Below are positions 23,101 through 34,045 of a stretch of 64,000 nt of DNA, piece after piece. Each line of letters starts with the position of its first letter. Positions within the stretch are counted from its first letter, which is position 1. Both the position numbers and the translations under genes were made by a program. Below the pieces are notes generated by a model that did not search any database, had not been told where the DNA came from, and worked only from the letters and a program-made list of their open reading frames with translations. The stretch spans positions 124,101-188,100 of the forward strand of contig NC_003074.8 in the NCBI RefSeq assembly GCF_000001735.4, given 5' to 3'. Source of the DNA: Arabidopsis thaliana (lineage: Eukaryota > Streptophyta > Magnoliopsida > Brassicales > Brassicaceae).

Positions 23101-25728
23101 AAGGACAGACATACCCAGGATAAAAAGAGCAGAATATAAGCAAGCTAAGAAACAACTCTCAAAACAAACTATGAATATGAACAAATATCTTTTTCGATCC
23201 CTATAAGACTACTGTACTATAGCATGAACAATGTCAAAGGCTTGAAAGCAGGGAACGGCATCATAATGAGAAGTGATGCTACAGTAAAAATTATAATCTT
23301 CAGTGCAGAACTTAAGCTAAGATTAGAGTGTGAGCACAAGGATACATGATTTTCGAAGAAGCTGATTAAGGATTTGTTTGGTATTGGCTACCACAGCTTC
23401 AACTTCTTCTGCCTAAAAATACATAAAACAATAAAGCACCATAAGTCTTGACCTCCAGCCAATTTCTATTCCTATTCCTATTCTAAAACCAATTCCCAAT
23501 TCAGTTTCGACCTCTCACCCATGAACACTCAACAGGGAACTGGGATTTTAGGAAAGAAATGTAGCATTAACAAATACCTAATCTCTTTCAGAGACCACAA
23601 GCGGAGAGTTCATATCAAGTAACATACCTCATTCAACTTCATATAACCAAGTGGTAGATTTCCAACGGAGTTCACTGGGCATGGCAAACCCAAGAGCGTT
23701 GACTACAGATATTAACAAAAAAGTGAGACCAAAGAACTTGGGAAACAGATTCACATTTTAAGTTGTTTGACTGAGAAATGAAGGTAAAGTCCAACCATAA
23801 GGGGTGCTATGTCAGCTTGGTTGACGTCTACTCTCTCAACGCGACGAAGGCCCCAGTCATAAGGTGTGGGCATATCATGTGCATGCTTGTCAACAAATGT
23901 AGTAACAGAATCAGAGTGACTATTTCCAGATGCTGGTTTGGGATATTGAATCCCAGCTCCCCAAGCAACTAATGGAGTATCAGTGTTTGTAGGATGCCCA
24001 TCTCCATGACTTCCTATAAGTAACAACAGGTTCATATAGCATCATAAGCTCAAAACGAAGCAAGAAAAATAGATGGAAGGTGCAGATGAAACCTAACCAG
24101 ATAGCTAAGGGCAGATTAATGATCATTCCATATATGATACGAAGTTTGAGTGGCAAATGCAAGGCAGGAATAAATGGCCACTTGAGAAAACAACTGTAGC
24201 TGAATTGAAATATAAACCCCAAAACATGTCCCCTTAGTATCATAAACTATCCTATCTCAAAACAATCCAAACGAATGATAGAGCAAATATCTTACTCCAT
24301 AGCAGTATACTCTAGTCAAACCGGCTCCCAAATCGTAGGTAGTCTAACCACCCAATATGCCCTAGAGTGTTAACTAATGAGAAAATTTGAAACAAAAGGA
24401 GTGACAGAAGCAAAAGCAGACCTTTGTCGCTCATCCCATGATCAGCGGTAAAGATATAAGAAGTGCGATTGTCTCTGTAGTAATCCTCCAAGAGATGGTA
24501 GACCCTTTCAGCAATCTTATCAACAACTTTGACATTGTTGAGATAGATTGATGAGTAAGGCCGATGTGCATGACCATTGGAATCACAACCAAGAAGGTGA
24601 AGAAAGACAACGAGTTTGTCCTGGTGGAGGAGCTCTTTCAACTTTGGATCTGCGTGAGACCTATTGAGAAGGCCTTCAAATTGATCGAAAGACCACTCAT
24701 CCAAAAAGGAGGCATCTACACCAAGATACAACATCTCAGTTCATTCTAGTAATAAAAAGCTTCTGTTGCATTCACAAGCAATAAGCAAATTGACCGCAGA
24801 GTCAAATTTCATTCCAGATACTAATACATAGTTTTTCAAACAAGGAAACAAACCTGTAGCAAAGTCTTCATACTCGTGCGGGTAAGAATTCCAAGTGCTG
24901 TGAGGTAAGGCACTGCAGAAAATAGGAATAATATCGGGGCTCCCAAAAGCAAACGTATGCCGGCTCTGGTTAAAAACAGAATCAAATTCAACAGGATTAG
25001 CTTTCCATCCTGCAAACACACAATTTCATTTCAAAAAGCCGCTACCAACTTGACAAGACTAAGTAAGTATCTACAAGCATATATACAGAAGAAGAAGAGA
25101 ACCTTTAGTGACAGCACTAGGATCTTCATAGAAACCAGCAATAATAGCAACATGGCCAGGTCTAGATTCTGTAGGAGGACGAGCATGAGAGACACCCCAA
25201 CGCCCCTGATTCTTTATGATATTCCTCAAGAAGGGTGCTCTGTATTTGCCTTCCTCGTCCGGCTCAAAGAATTTGTCAGCACGTAAACCATCCGCTGATA
25301 AATGTCCATCAGCAAAAGCAAATCAGAAATGTCTCGAGCAGAATCATATATACTCTAAAATCTTACTATAAGCTATAACTGAAAGAATCCAGAGCTGAAG
25401 TAAGAAACACATTTCAGTGTGTGAGGACTACTACTACGTAGTACGTACAGATGAGAAGAACAAGTCGCTTAGCCGGCGGCTCAGAGAATCTCGGAGGCAC
25501 AGGATCCATCCCGTGGACTATGGGCGTTTTGAAGTAAATGTCGAAGATGCTTAGCATGTAGACGGCGTGAAGAGCAACACCGAGAACCACCAGCCATGTT
25601 TCTCGCCTCTTTAGCCATCTTCGTCTACTAGCGACCACGACGGCTGTTGCTCGACTCTGATCCGAACCTCCAACTCCCAAGATCCCGTCGCTCCTCATAG
25701 ATCTTCCCAATTCTCCGACCAAAAACAT
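20188..25728 (-). CDS. PIGN: GPI-ethanolamine phosphate transferase 1 (PIG-N/Mcd4)
   Basis: An ER membrane enzyme that adds ethanolamine phosphate to the first mannose of the GPI anchor precursor. Eighteen exons: 25449-25728, 25103-25294, 24854-25009, 24422-24715, 23796-24013, 23628-23702, 23346-23412, 22764-23089, 22385-22618, 22114-22301, 21646-21787, 21463-21571, 21272-21374, 20998-21187, 20789-20887, 20640-20698, 20443-20548 and 20188-20355. They give 1001 residues from the ATG at 25728, or 991 from an in-frame ATG at 25698; the first has the better context. One signal-anchor helix (about 35-55) precedes a lumenal alkaline-phosphatase-like domain with metal-site motifs [18 protein letters not shown] and [13 protein letters not shown]. 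The C-terminal half has a dozen or more membrane helices. The intron between exons 4 and 5 is the longest (408 bp) and carries a repeat copy. Confidence 0.94.
24084..24328 (+). repeat. Dispersed direct repeat, copy B, inside PIGN intron 4
   Basis: About 245 bp matching 19711-19973. It fills most of an intron of 408 bp, while most other introns of the gene are 74-150 bp. It lies within the intron and leaves the exons and splice sites intact. Confidence 0.85.
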
Positions 25729-26164
25729 TTCTCCTTGGATTTTTTTGTTAAATCTCCATTTTTCAGTGTTCACTATTCTCAGAACTAAAGCCCAAACCTT
25801 CAGCTTACGATATAACAAAACTATGATATAAGTTAAGTTAGGCCCAATCCAGTTGAGATTTATTTCTTTTTGTAACAATTTAGAAACATAAATAATCCAA
25901 TTGTGTTCCTCTGCGCTCAAATTATTATTACAACGTTCCAAATATATGAATACAAAGAAGAGTGCAGAGATGGTTGTTCAAAAAAAAAAAAAAAGAAGAG
26001 TACAGAGATAAATTACAAAAAAGCAGAGAATAAGTAGCAACAATAATATAAGATGAGTCTCTCAAATCCAGAAATACTCACAAAAGAGAAAGAGAGCAGA
26101 TCACTCAAAAATGACTCCCACTTTTTTCATAAACTTTTTTTTTACTTTCTTATAAAAATATCTC
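25729..26164. other. PIGN promoter and VHA-G1 3' flank
   Basis: Just above the PIGN start are AGCCCA (25789-25794) and GGCCCA (25841-25846), site II-type motifs in reverse. A poly-A run lies at about 25980. The VHA-G1 3' UTR fills the right end. Confidence 0.5.
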
Positions 26165-26822
26165 TCAGTTCTTCACTGTGGTCACATGTTTCAGAAGCAT
26201 TTCGACAACATCTTTGGAAATCCTCGATGCTTCGTTCTTCAACTGCTCGATTTTGGTATCAGTCTCTTGCTCCAGCCTCTTCACATTCGCACCAGAGTCT
26301 CCGCTTGTCTGTTTTCAACAATATGATAATTAGAGTGAGGACACTACATTTTAGGTTGTCTAAGAACAATTTTCTCTTTTTAAAAAATCATTTACCTCCT
26401 CAAGTTTCCTCTGGAAGTCTTGCTCTGTTTGAGCTTTGTATTCGGCAATCTCTTTCTCTGCCTCTTCCTTAGCTTGCTTCAGTCTTGCCATTTTTGCTGC
26501 AACCAATAAACAGGTTATAAATCAATTTCAAGCCATATAATCAAACCTATGCATTATGCTCCAAGTGCTACACATAACTACAACTTCATTTCCATAAAAT
26601 ATGCAGGCTCCCAAGAATGTAATTGGATGTAGATATTAGTGTTGGGAAACTTTCAGTTCTAAAGTTGACAAGTAATTATAGAGTTTCAGATATGAAAACT
26701 AAACTGGCAAAGGAAAAAAAAAACTTAAAATTACCGGTCCTTGCAGCATTGACAATGTGTTGAGCTTCTACCTCAGCAGCAAGCAACTGTTGGATCGAAC
26801 CTTGACCTCTGTTGGATTCCAT
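26165..26822 (-). CDS. VHA-G1: V-type proton ATPase subunit G1
   Basis: Subunit G is part of the peripheral stalk (stator) of the vacuolar H+-ATPase, paired with subunit E. Three exons (26735-26822, 26396-26496, 26165-26308) give 110 residues, the normal length. The N terminus shows the family signature [17 protein letters not shown], followed by an Ala/Lys/Glu-rich heptad region that forms a long coiled coil; the protein ends in a short TVKN tail. A likely 5' UTR intron runs from a donor near 27376 down to just above the start codon. It is divergent from the ARM-repeat gene at 27820. Confidence 0.96.
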
Positions 26823-27819
26823 GCTTTATTACACAAAAGTCTACAAAAACAAATCTGTTAATATATAAGGTCCAATAATGCATCAGGAAAACCTAAACAA
26901 CAAAAATTTGAACTTCCATAAAGGCAAAACATACCTAAAATTTTGCTCATAAACCTACACATAATCTCACTGTCACTGATCACTAATTCGGCCGATCATA
27001 TGAATTACGAGACTGACTAACTACTAACTTAAGGACATAACAGGATTAGAGAAACATAATTTACCCATAATTCAAAGCAGATCTGTTACTCTAGCAATCC
27101 ATAAGTCGGAAGCAAAACAAGTGGAAAATCAAATTGGGATGAGAATCAGATAGATCTAAGATCCCGAAAAAAGGATTAATTAGAATCTAAGATCACCAAG
27201 TAAGTGAAATCCATGTATAAATTAGTTGATATTCAAACAAAAATCAAAACTCTTAACACCATCCTAACAACGATCCTACCACGTTGAATCACCGGAATTT
27301 CCGAAAGAAGTCAAAACAGTTTGACTTCCGATAGAAAACTGAAACCGATCGCATTGAAGAGAAGAAGACACATTACCTTTGTTGATTCCGAGGACAAGAG
27401 AGAAGAGAGAAAATCGAGGATCTATCAACACGTCTATCTAATCTGCTGCTCTCGGTACTTGTATGATTAACATCAGCAGTGGGCCCACTTTTAATAGACA
27501 TTGAAGCCCATTCTTATAATGGGTCTTATCTACAAAAAGCCCAAAGTAACCATGAGACACGCGGAGCCTCGTAATAATAATGGGACCGGGCCATTACAAA
27601 ACATAAAATATATATTTATTTATACATGAATGAAAACCATTAATTAATTTTATAATAAGGTATTATTATTCCACTCTCTCTCTCTAGACTCTGAATTAGC
27701 TCATTCTTGCCTCCAAACAAATATTCCTGACAGACCAGACCACTCGTAAGACAGACCAAACCCTAAACTAAAAGCATCCACGTTCTTTGTTTTTGTATTG
27801 ATGGTCTGATCTCATATCC
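26823..27819. promoter_or_regulatory. Leader intron of VHA-G1 and divergent promoter to the ARM gene
   Basis: The left two thirds hold the inferred VHA-G1 leader intron and first exon (exon donor near 27376, exon to about 27430). The right third is the region between the divergent transcripts. It has several GGGCCC or AGCCC-type motifs, including a 12-bp palindrome at 27478-27489, a CT-rich tract near 27680 and a telo-box-like AAACCCTAAA near 27765, typical of actively transcribed plant genes. Confidence 0.5.
27478..27489. promoter_or_regulatory. Palindromic TCP-type site
   Basis: AGTGGGCCCACT is a perfect 12-bp palindrome and contains GTGGGCCC, which matches the TCP consensus GTGGGNCC on both strands. 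It lies about 50-100 bp upstream of the likely VHA-G1 start. Confidence 0.5.
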
Positions 27820-28887
27820 ATGGAGATGGAGAATCACCGCCCCGGCAGTTTCACCTACATGGGCCGCAAATTCAGCGATTTAAGTCTCAACGATGACTCC
27901 TCTGCTTTCAGCGATTGTAACAGCGACAGATCCGGCGAATTCCCCACTGCTTCCTCCGAGAGCCGTCGTCTCCTCCTCTCTTGCGCCTCTGAGAATTCCG
28001 ATGATCTCATCAATCATCTCGTGTCGCATCTTGATTCCTCCTATTCGATCGATGAGCAGAAGCAAGCTGCTATGGAGATCAGGCTCTTATCCAAGAACAA
28101 ACCTGAGAATCGGATCAAAATCGCCAAGGCCGGTGCGATTAAGCCGTTGATTTCTCTGATCTCTTCTTCGGATCTTCAGCTTCAGGAGTATGGTGTCACT
28201 GCAATCTTGAATCTATCTCTCTGCGACGAGAACAAAGAGTCGATTGCTTCTTCCGGTGCGATTAAGCCGCTTGTCAGGGCTTTGAAAATGGGAACACCGA
28301 CTGCTAAAGAGAACGCTGCTTGTGCTCTGCTCCGTCTATCGCAGATCGAGGAGAACAAAGTCGCCATCGGGAGATCCGGAGCGATTCCTCTGTTGGTGAA
28401 CCTTCTAGAAACAGGCGGATTCAGAGCGAAGAAGGACGCGTCGACGGCTCTGTACTCGTTGTGCTCAGCTAAAGAGAACAAAATCAGAGCCGTGCAATCG
28501 GGAATTATGAAGCCGCTTGTTGAATTGATGGCGGATTTCGGATCAAACATGGTGGATAAATCGGCGTTTGTGATGAGTCTGTTAATGTCGGTGCCGGAAT
28601 CGAAACCGGCGATTGTGGAGGAAGGAGGAGTTCCGGTGCTGGTGGAGATAGTAGAGGTGGGAACACAGAGACAGAAAGAGATGGCTGTGTCGATATTGCT
28701 ACAGCTTTGTGAGGAGAGTGTTGTGTATAGAACAATGGTGGCTAGAGAAGGAGCGATACCTCCGCTAGTGGCTCTGTCGCAGGCAGGAACAAGTCGAGCT
28801 AAGCAAAAGGCTGAGGCGTTGATTGAGCTTCTAAGGCAACCAAGATCCATTAGTAATGGTGGTGCTAGATCATCGTCCCAACTCTGA
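27820..28887 (+). CDS. Armadillo-repeat protein
   Basis: A single-exon gene for 355 residues. After an N-terminal Ser-rich, acidic stretch of about 60 residues come about six armadillo repeats (about 65-340). Each has the pattern of a Gly-Ala-Ile-x-x-Leu-Val turn followed by an AAxxLxxLS helix, for example SGAIKPLV, RSGAIPLLVNLL and EGGVPVLVEIV. The repeats resemble the ARM domain of plant U-box E3 ligases (PUB family), but there is no U-box here, so it is an ARM-only protein, likely a protein-binding adaptor. Two ATGs lie close together (27820 and 27826); the first is used. Its exact partner is not known to me. Confidence 0.9.
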   Translation: MEMENHRPGSFTYMGRKFSDLSLNDDSSAFSDCNSDRSGEFPTASSESRRLLLSCASENSDDLINHLVSHLDSSYSIDEQKQAAMEIRLLSKNKPENRIKIAKAGAIKPLISLISSSDLQLQEYGVTAILNLSLCDENKESIASSGAIKPLVRALKMGTPTAKENAACALLRLSQIEENKVAIGRSGAIPLLVNLLETGGFRAKKDASTALYSLCSAKENKIRAVQSGIMKPLVELMADFGSNMVDKSAFVMSLLMSVPESKPAIVEEGGVPVLVEIVEVGTQRQKEMAVSILLQLCEESVVYRTMVAREGAIPPLVALSQAGTSRAKQKAEALIELLRQPRSISNGGARSSSQL

Positions 28888-29648
28888 TGTGAGCTTTTCT
28901 TATTTATCTTTTTTTACCACACTCTTTCTTCGTCTTTTACTGTTAATGCGAGGGTGTATACAAACAACCAGAAAAAAAAGGGGGGAAAAGGAAACTGTAA
29001 ATAGTTTGTGTAGAAAATTAGTGGGCTTGTTGTAATTTATCTTGAGTTTGGCTTTTCTTTTCTTTTTGTGATCCATTTCATAAATTTCGGTTTGGTTTTA
29101 ACAGATTTCTCATTACCAATTTTCCCTCCCATTTTATGAGTAGGGTTTTGAATAACATAAGGGAGACATTCATAATTGAAATTATCGAACTAGAATGCAA
29201 GAAAAGTGTTAAAAAGGGAGAGAAACATAGACATGTTCTTGCGAATTTTTAACTTAGAGAACAAGTGACTGAAGTTTTAACAGACTGGGGACAGAGCAAA
29301 AGAGAAGTCAGAACATGTTCTACCATGTTCATGTTTATGGTCAACACATAGCATATTCTTAGAAATAGTAATAAACGTATTCTCAGAAATTTTAACTTAG
29401 AGAACAAGTGACTGGAAATCTCAACAGTCATGGGGACAGAATAAAAGAGAGAAGAGAACATCGTCATGTTCATGTTTATGCCAAGACACAGCATGTTAAA
29501 GACACGATCCCGGAAACACAAAAACAGGAATACACTAAACTAATCTCTTCTAGCCGCCTGAAATCACTTGCGTTTGACCATCTGGATACACATTGACAAA
29601 AAAAAAAAAATTGATTGAAGCCTGGTTAGCGATGCGTATGGATTTCTT
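28888..29648. other. Convergent 3' flanks of the ARM gene and RNase H1 gene
   Basis: The 3' UTRs of both genes lie at the ends. The middle is a two-unit 143-bp direct repeat (29225-29510). The small frames on either strand come from this repeat. Confidence 0.55.
29225..29510. repeat. Two-unit tandem repeat, 143-bp period
   Basis: The block AACTTAGAGAACAAGTGACT occurs at 29251 and again at 29394. Both copies continue with related sequence: an acag-(a/tc)tggggacag segment, then a gttcatgtttatg segment. Roughly 80% identity by eye. Confidence 0.8.
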
Positions 29649-31339
29649 TCAAGATCCATACACAAAAATCAAACCCATATGTTTTTTTTCAAGAACTTCA
29701 TCTAACTCACCTGCCAGAAAAATCGCACTGTTAGCTTGTTTATCAGCTTCTGAATTTTTTTCCTGCAAACCGGACAGCTTACAATTAGTGGTCATCTTCA
29801 TATCAAATGAACTCAAAGATACTTGGTCCTAATTCGCACTAAAACTCTCAAAACCAAACATGATTGGATATCTAATGATTGTTGCGCAGACGGACTACAG
29901 AGTTGATCACAAGCAAATCAGCAGCTAGACCAAGCGGGTTTGGTGGCTTACCCTGGCAATGTGTTTGATATCGAATGTTTTAAAACTGTTCATGAGCTCC
30001 TTAGCCTGTTTGCACAGCTCAGCCATTTTTGGGTGATTGGTTTTCCATGCACCTTGAACCTGTTCCATTGTCGAATCCAAGTTATCAAAACAATTAAGGC
30101 ACAAACATGAATAATTCAAACAAGACAAAAGATAAGAGTGAATTTTATATCTGGACCTGCATACAGACAAGCATTGAGTCGCCTAAGACGTGCACATTTT
30201 TAAACCCTTTGTCAAGAGCAGACCTCAAACCAAGAAGCAGAGCTCGATACTCTGCAACATTGTTTGTGGCATTGCCAACACCTTCCCGTAAATAGAAGAG
30301 GACACTATTATCTGAAGCACGGAGAACAGCTCCTGCACCAGCCTTCCCTGGGTTTCCTTTAGAAGCACCATCAAACTCAATGGTACATGAATCCTGAGGG
30401 CGAATGATAGATAAAGGAATTATAAAGATGCAGAAGAAGAAAACAAGCATCTGACTGAATAATTTTGTTGGATGTTATTACATTTTGACGTATAGGTGTC
30501 CGAGTTAGGAGACTGGAAGGAATCCGACGAAGCATGTCATTTTCGATCTTAAGCTGCTTCTGCGGAGGACTAGGGGAAAATGAACCCGATTCACCACTTC
30601 CCTGAAGATCAGAGGCACAAGAATTTTCATCATTATCTTCAAGAGATTGCAAAACATACAGTTACTAATACATAGCACCAGCAGCAAAGGCAATGAATTA
30701 TGTCTCTATAACAGAAAAGATTTACAGTTGTTACCATATCTTGCAATCTCTTAGACGGGGAAGATTTGTTGAGAGACTCTCCTTGGGAAGAAGACGGTTG
30801 CTGAAATGAAAAATCAAAAGTCAGAACAGAATTTTGAACGTCAACTAAAATAATGTCACAGATTAGACAAGCAACTGAGTAGATGTTCCTGTAAAATATG
30901 ATATCTGCACTAAGATCACTCTCTATTATTCAGTCGCTCATACAAGAATGTTAGTTAGATCAAGATTGTGTGTCAAACCTGAACAGGACAAGGAATGAGT
31001 TTCCCAAAAGCATCATCTTTGACATGACTTGCATTGACAGAAAAAAGAGCGTTCTTAATCCCAAACGAAGATAACAAGTCCTCTGCTCCTTTTGGCCAAC
31101 CATATCCTTTGTACACACTCATTGCAGGATGTGATACCTGAAACCAAAACAAAACATATGTAAGCCCTAATAATGCAGACATCAACTTCAACAGTGAATA
31201 AGATAAAAGGAATAAACAGAGAAATTACAGATGAACCAGCTTGCCCTTGGCATTCGCTCAAGCTTCGATAGACACCAATAATGTCTCCCTTACGCACAAT
31301 GTAAAACGCATCTTTTTCATCCTCCATTGTGGAACCCAT
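29649..31339 (-). CDS. Ribonuclease H1 with hybrid-binding domain
   Basis: Degrades RNA in RNA-DNA hybrids. Seven exons (31229-31339, 30979-31137, 30735-30800, 30482-30601, 30157-30393, 29952-30059, 29649-29762) give 304 residues in frame. The N terminus (about 10-60: FYIVRKGDIIGVYRSLSECQ and the KGYGWPKGAEDLLSSFG part) is the RNase H1 hybrid-binding domain. A Ser-rich linker (about 95-150) leads to the catalytic domain (about 153-290). The four acidic catalytic residues are visible: D160 in FDGASKGNPG, E200 in NVAEYRALLLGL, D224 in LGDSM and D274 in SEADKQAN. No organelle transit peptide is obvious; the first ATG is at the very start of the binding domain. The last exon could instead splice at a GTGAGT near 29711; the unspliced reading fits the family better. 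Confidence 0.88.
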
Positions 31340-32195
31340 CAACCCTAAAATCCCCCAAATCTTCAGGAATCAACAAAACCCCGAGTTATCAAAATCACAG
31401 AACCCTAAAACCTAAGCCAAACGAACAAATACCAAACTAAAACAAGTCCCCAGAAAGCAATTCAACAGAGATCCAGAATCCGAACAGGCAACACGCATCG
31501 AGCGAGAGAGAGACGATTTGGTTTTCGAATTTCAAACTTAGTGCTCTTGCGATGCAACAACGGACCACGAGAAAAAATATGTAGATGGGCTTCCGTGTGA
31601 AAAAGCCCAATAGAATATTACGGTTTCAACACGAACGAAACTACTTGCCGTTCCATTTCACACAAATAAAACTACTTGCCGTTTAGTGGAAATTACATTA
31701 ATATATTCACAAGTTATACTCCACTTACACAAAATTCATGAGTAACCTAGAATTTCCAATTATATTTTAGCAGCCTGAATATTGATCTCTCTATATATAT
31801 ATTAAGAATTATTAGTTATGGATTATTAGTTAAGTATTTACTCCTAAGTTAAGCTCTATACTTGAGTTGTAGTCAATATATAAGGCAGATAGATTTGTAA
31901 CTTAAACCCCAAGAACACGATTTATACGAATCAAGTTTTCTTGACATTAATAATGAAACAAGTACTTAAGTACTGTAGTAGGAAAATAAAAAACCACATA
32001 TAGCTATTTTATAACAAGGTCTTAAACTCTTAATAATTCTCCTTAACAACTGAGCCCTTCACAGTATGAAAGATTTGTTTGTTATTCACGAAGGAAAACA
32101 GTGTTCTTGGTGTTTACAGTTTGTAAAAATATTGGAAGCCATCTTAATTATTATAGATATATGTCACTCATATCATGTTGGGAATCATGCCTGAT
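31340..32195. other. RNase H1 promoter and left edge of the duplicated block
   Basis: A pair of site II-type motifs in opposite orientation (TGGGCT at 31586-31591, AGCCCA at 31604-31609) lies upstream of the RNase H1 leader. Further right is AT-rich DNA; from 31949 it is part of duplication block A. Confidence 0.5.
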
Positions 32196-32624
32196 CTAGT
32201 TGTCATCCAAAGGATCAACCAACATGTAGATGATAAATAAGGTTATAGGAAAACATAAAAGGGTTCCAATAAAGTAGGACCATGAGGATGTGCCTAACCA
32301 ACCGAGGATTGCAAACAGAGCTCCTAAGTAAGTGGTGGACAGAGTATGTGTAACTGTAAAATCTTTTATTGGACAAGAGAGTTGCACGATCGAAATCCCC
32401 GCTAGTATAAGACACACGCCAATTATGGACCCCTCTACTCTGCTCATTACGCCTTGGACATTATACGAGATGCAATACATAAGTATCATCACGGCCAAGA
32501 AGAAGAATGCCCGCCCCTCCGGTCCTAGTTGATATCTTGGGACTAGAACATCTTTGCACAAGCACCAAATTACCATACCAATGTATGGAATATTCGCAGC
32601 CCTCAGAGTTGTGTATCTGGCCAT
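32196..32624 (-). CDS. Small multipass membrane protein, unknown function
   Basis: A 142-residue intact frame with four or five hydrophobic segments (about residues 14-27, 39-54, 65-82, 96-112 and 113-135) and short, mostly uncharged loops. It ends in an acidic DPLDDN tail. I do not recognise the family. The start is the ATG at 32624, because the same position is preserved in the related copy in block B. It lies in block A of a tandem duplication between RNase H1 and alpha-DOX1; its duplicate is broken. A further upstream exon cannot be excluded. Being the intact member of the pair hints at retained function, but that is inference. Confidence 0.55.
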   Translation of the reverse strand: MARYTTLRAANIPYIGMVIWCLCKDVLVPRYQLGPEGRAFFFLAVMILMYCISYNVQGVMSRVEGSIIGVCLILAGISIVQLSCPIKDFTVTHTLSTTYLGALFAILGWLGTSSWSYFIGTLLCFPITLFIIYMLVDPLDDN

Positions 32625-32967
32625 GATGAGACATAATACAATTAAAAATCATCCAAATAACTACTTCAAATCAAATCTATATACAACAAGAATTTCCTTA
32701 CACGTATACGGGCATATAGCTAGGGGGTTCAATGTCTAAGAGGATTTGTAATGATACTCTCAAGGCAATGAAATAGTATAATCCACGACTATAAAGACAA
32801 ATCACTTCTTTGACTCTCTTTTCACCTTTCATTTTTTTTGTGATTAGTTAATTAAGACGAGGAGCACAATACTACAAAGAAGACTCAAACTATAAATGTT
32901 ATATGTCTAGAATGTATATTGGTTTTATTTTATACTAAATCAAAGGTGATAAAGAGAGATTTGATCA

Positions 32968-33660
32968 AATCTGTATCCAATCAAAATTTGATAAATTTTT
33001 ACCAATTTAACACATTTTCTAACTTAAACTCTATAAATCTATACATAATTAAGTATATAATTACTATCCAACTCACTATTTAACAAAATTGATAAAATAT
33101 AAAGGAATGATTAATATCAAATACATACATATATAGACATTTTTTATTAATAAAAACCATTAAAACCTTGACACATCAGTATTTATCTTCTTTTATACAA
33201 AATTTAATCTGTATCCAATCAAAATGTGATAATTTGTTTTTACCAATTTAACACATTTTTTGTAACTTAAACTCTATAAATATTCATAATTATTTAATTA
33301 CTATCCAACTCACTATTTAACAAAATGGATAAAATAAAATTAATGATTTTACATCAAATACATACCTATATAGACATTATTATAAATAAAAAACCTATTA
33401 AAACCATGAAAAATCAATATTTATCTTATTTTATTCAAAATGTAATCTGTATCCCATCAAAATTTGATAATTGTTTACCAATTTAACACGTTTTCTAACT
33501 TAAACTCTATAAATATATATAATTATTTACTTACTATCAAACTCACTATTTAACAAAATTGATAAAATAAAATTTAATTTAATATCAAAAATACATATAT
33601 AGACACTGTTAAACCCCATTAAAACCTTAACACATCATATATTAAGTCGTTTCTACTTTC
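32968..33660. repeat. Three-unit 238-bp tandem repeat
   Basis: AATCTGTATCC(A/C)ATCAAAA begins each unit at about 32968, 33206 and 33444. Each unit continues through ACCAATTTAACAC, AACTTAAACTCTATAAAT, CCAACTCACTATTTAACAAA and TAGACA. One further shortened unit lies in block B at about 35046-35225. Confidence 0.85.
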
Positions 33661-34045
33661 TAATGATTTAAAATAAATCTGGACGTATAACTGTTTTTCA
33701 GCTATTTTGTAGTTGAATGTCAATGTCAAACTCAAAACGTTTTGCACATTCTGGCAGTTTCTCGATGTCATGTGAATAAATTTTCAGTTTTAATAATGAA
33801 AGAAGTACTTCAAATGGTATGAAAGTTTATATCATATACATTATTTTTTATTATAACAAAACGGGATTACAAACAACTTATTGAATCACATGTTCTGTCG
33901 AACGTGTATATATTTGTGCGCACAAATATATCTCAAATACAACATTGGTGCAATATTTGTTACCCCAAACATATTTGTGAAATCCATATATTATATTATT
34001 ATATTTTCCTTTCTCTCAACATAATGTGAATAAATTTTCAGTCGT

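Larger units (their letters stand above)
31949..33893. repeat. Tandem duplication, block A
   Basis: About 1.95 kb whose parts recur in the same order in block B (34046-35462). Matching parts include the left end (AATAATGAAACAAGTACT then AAAACCACATA), the membrane-protein gene, the GGTGATAAAGAGAGATTTGA segment downstream of it, and the right end (ACAAACAACTTATTGAATCA). Block A carries extra units of an internal 238-bp repeat. Confidence 0.85.

Noticed and set aside
28182..28850. 222-codon minus-strand frame opposite the ARM gene
   Set aside because: A shadow of the plus-strand gene: it follows its codon composition and has no recognisable domain.
32968..33660. CRISPR-like array
   Set aside because: Units are 238 bp and contiguous with no spacers; this is plant nuclear DNA.
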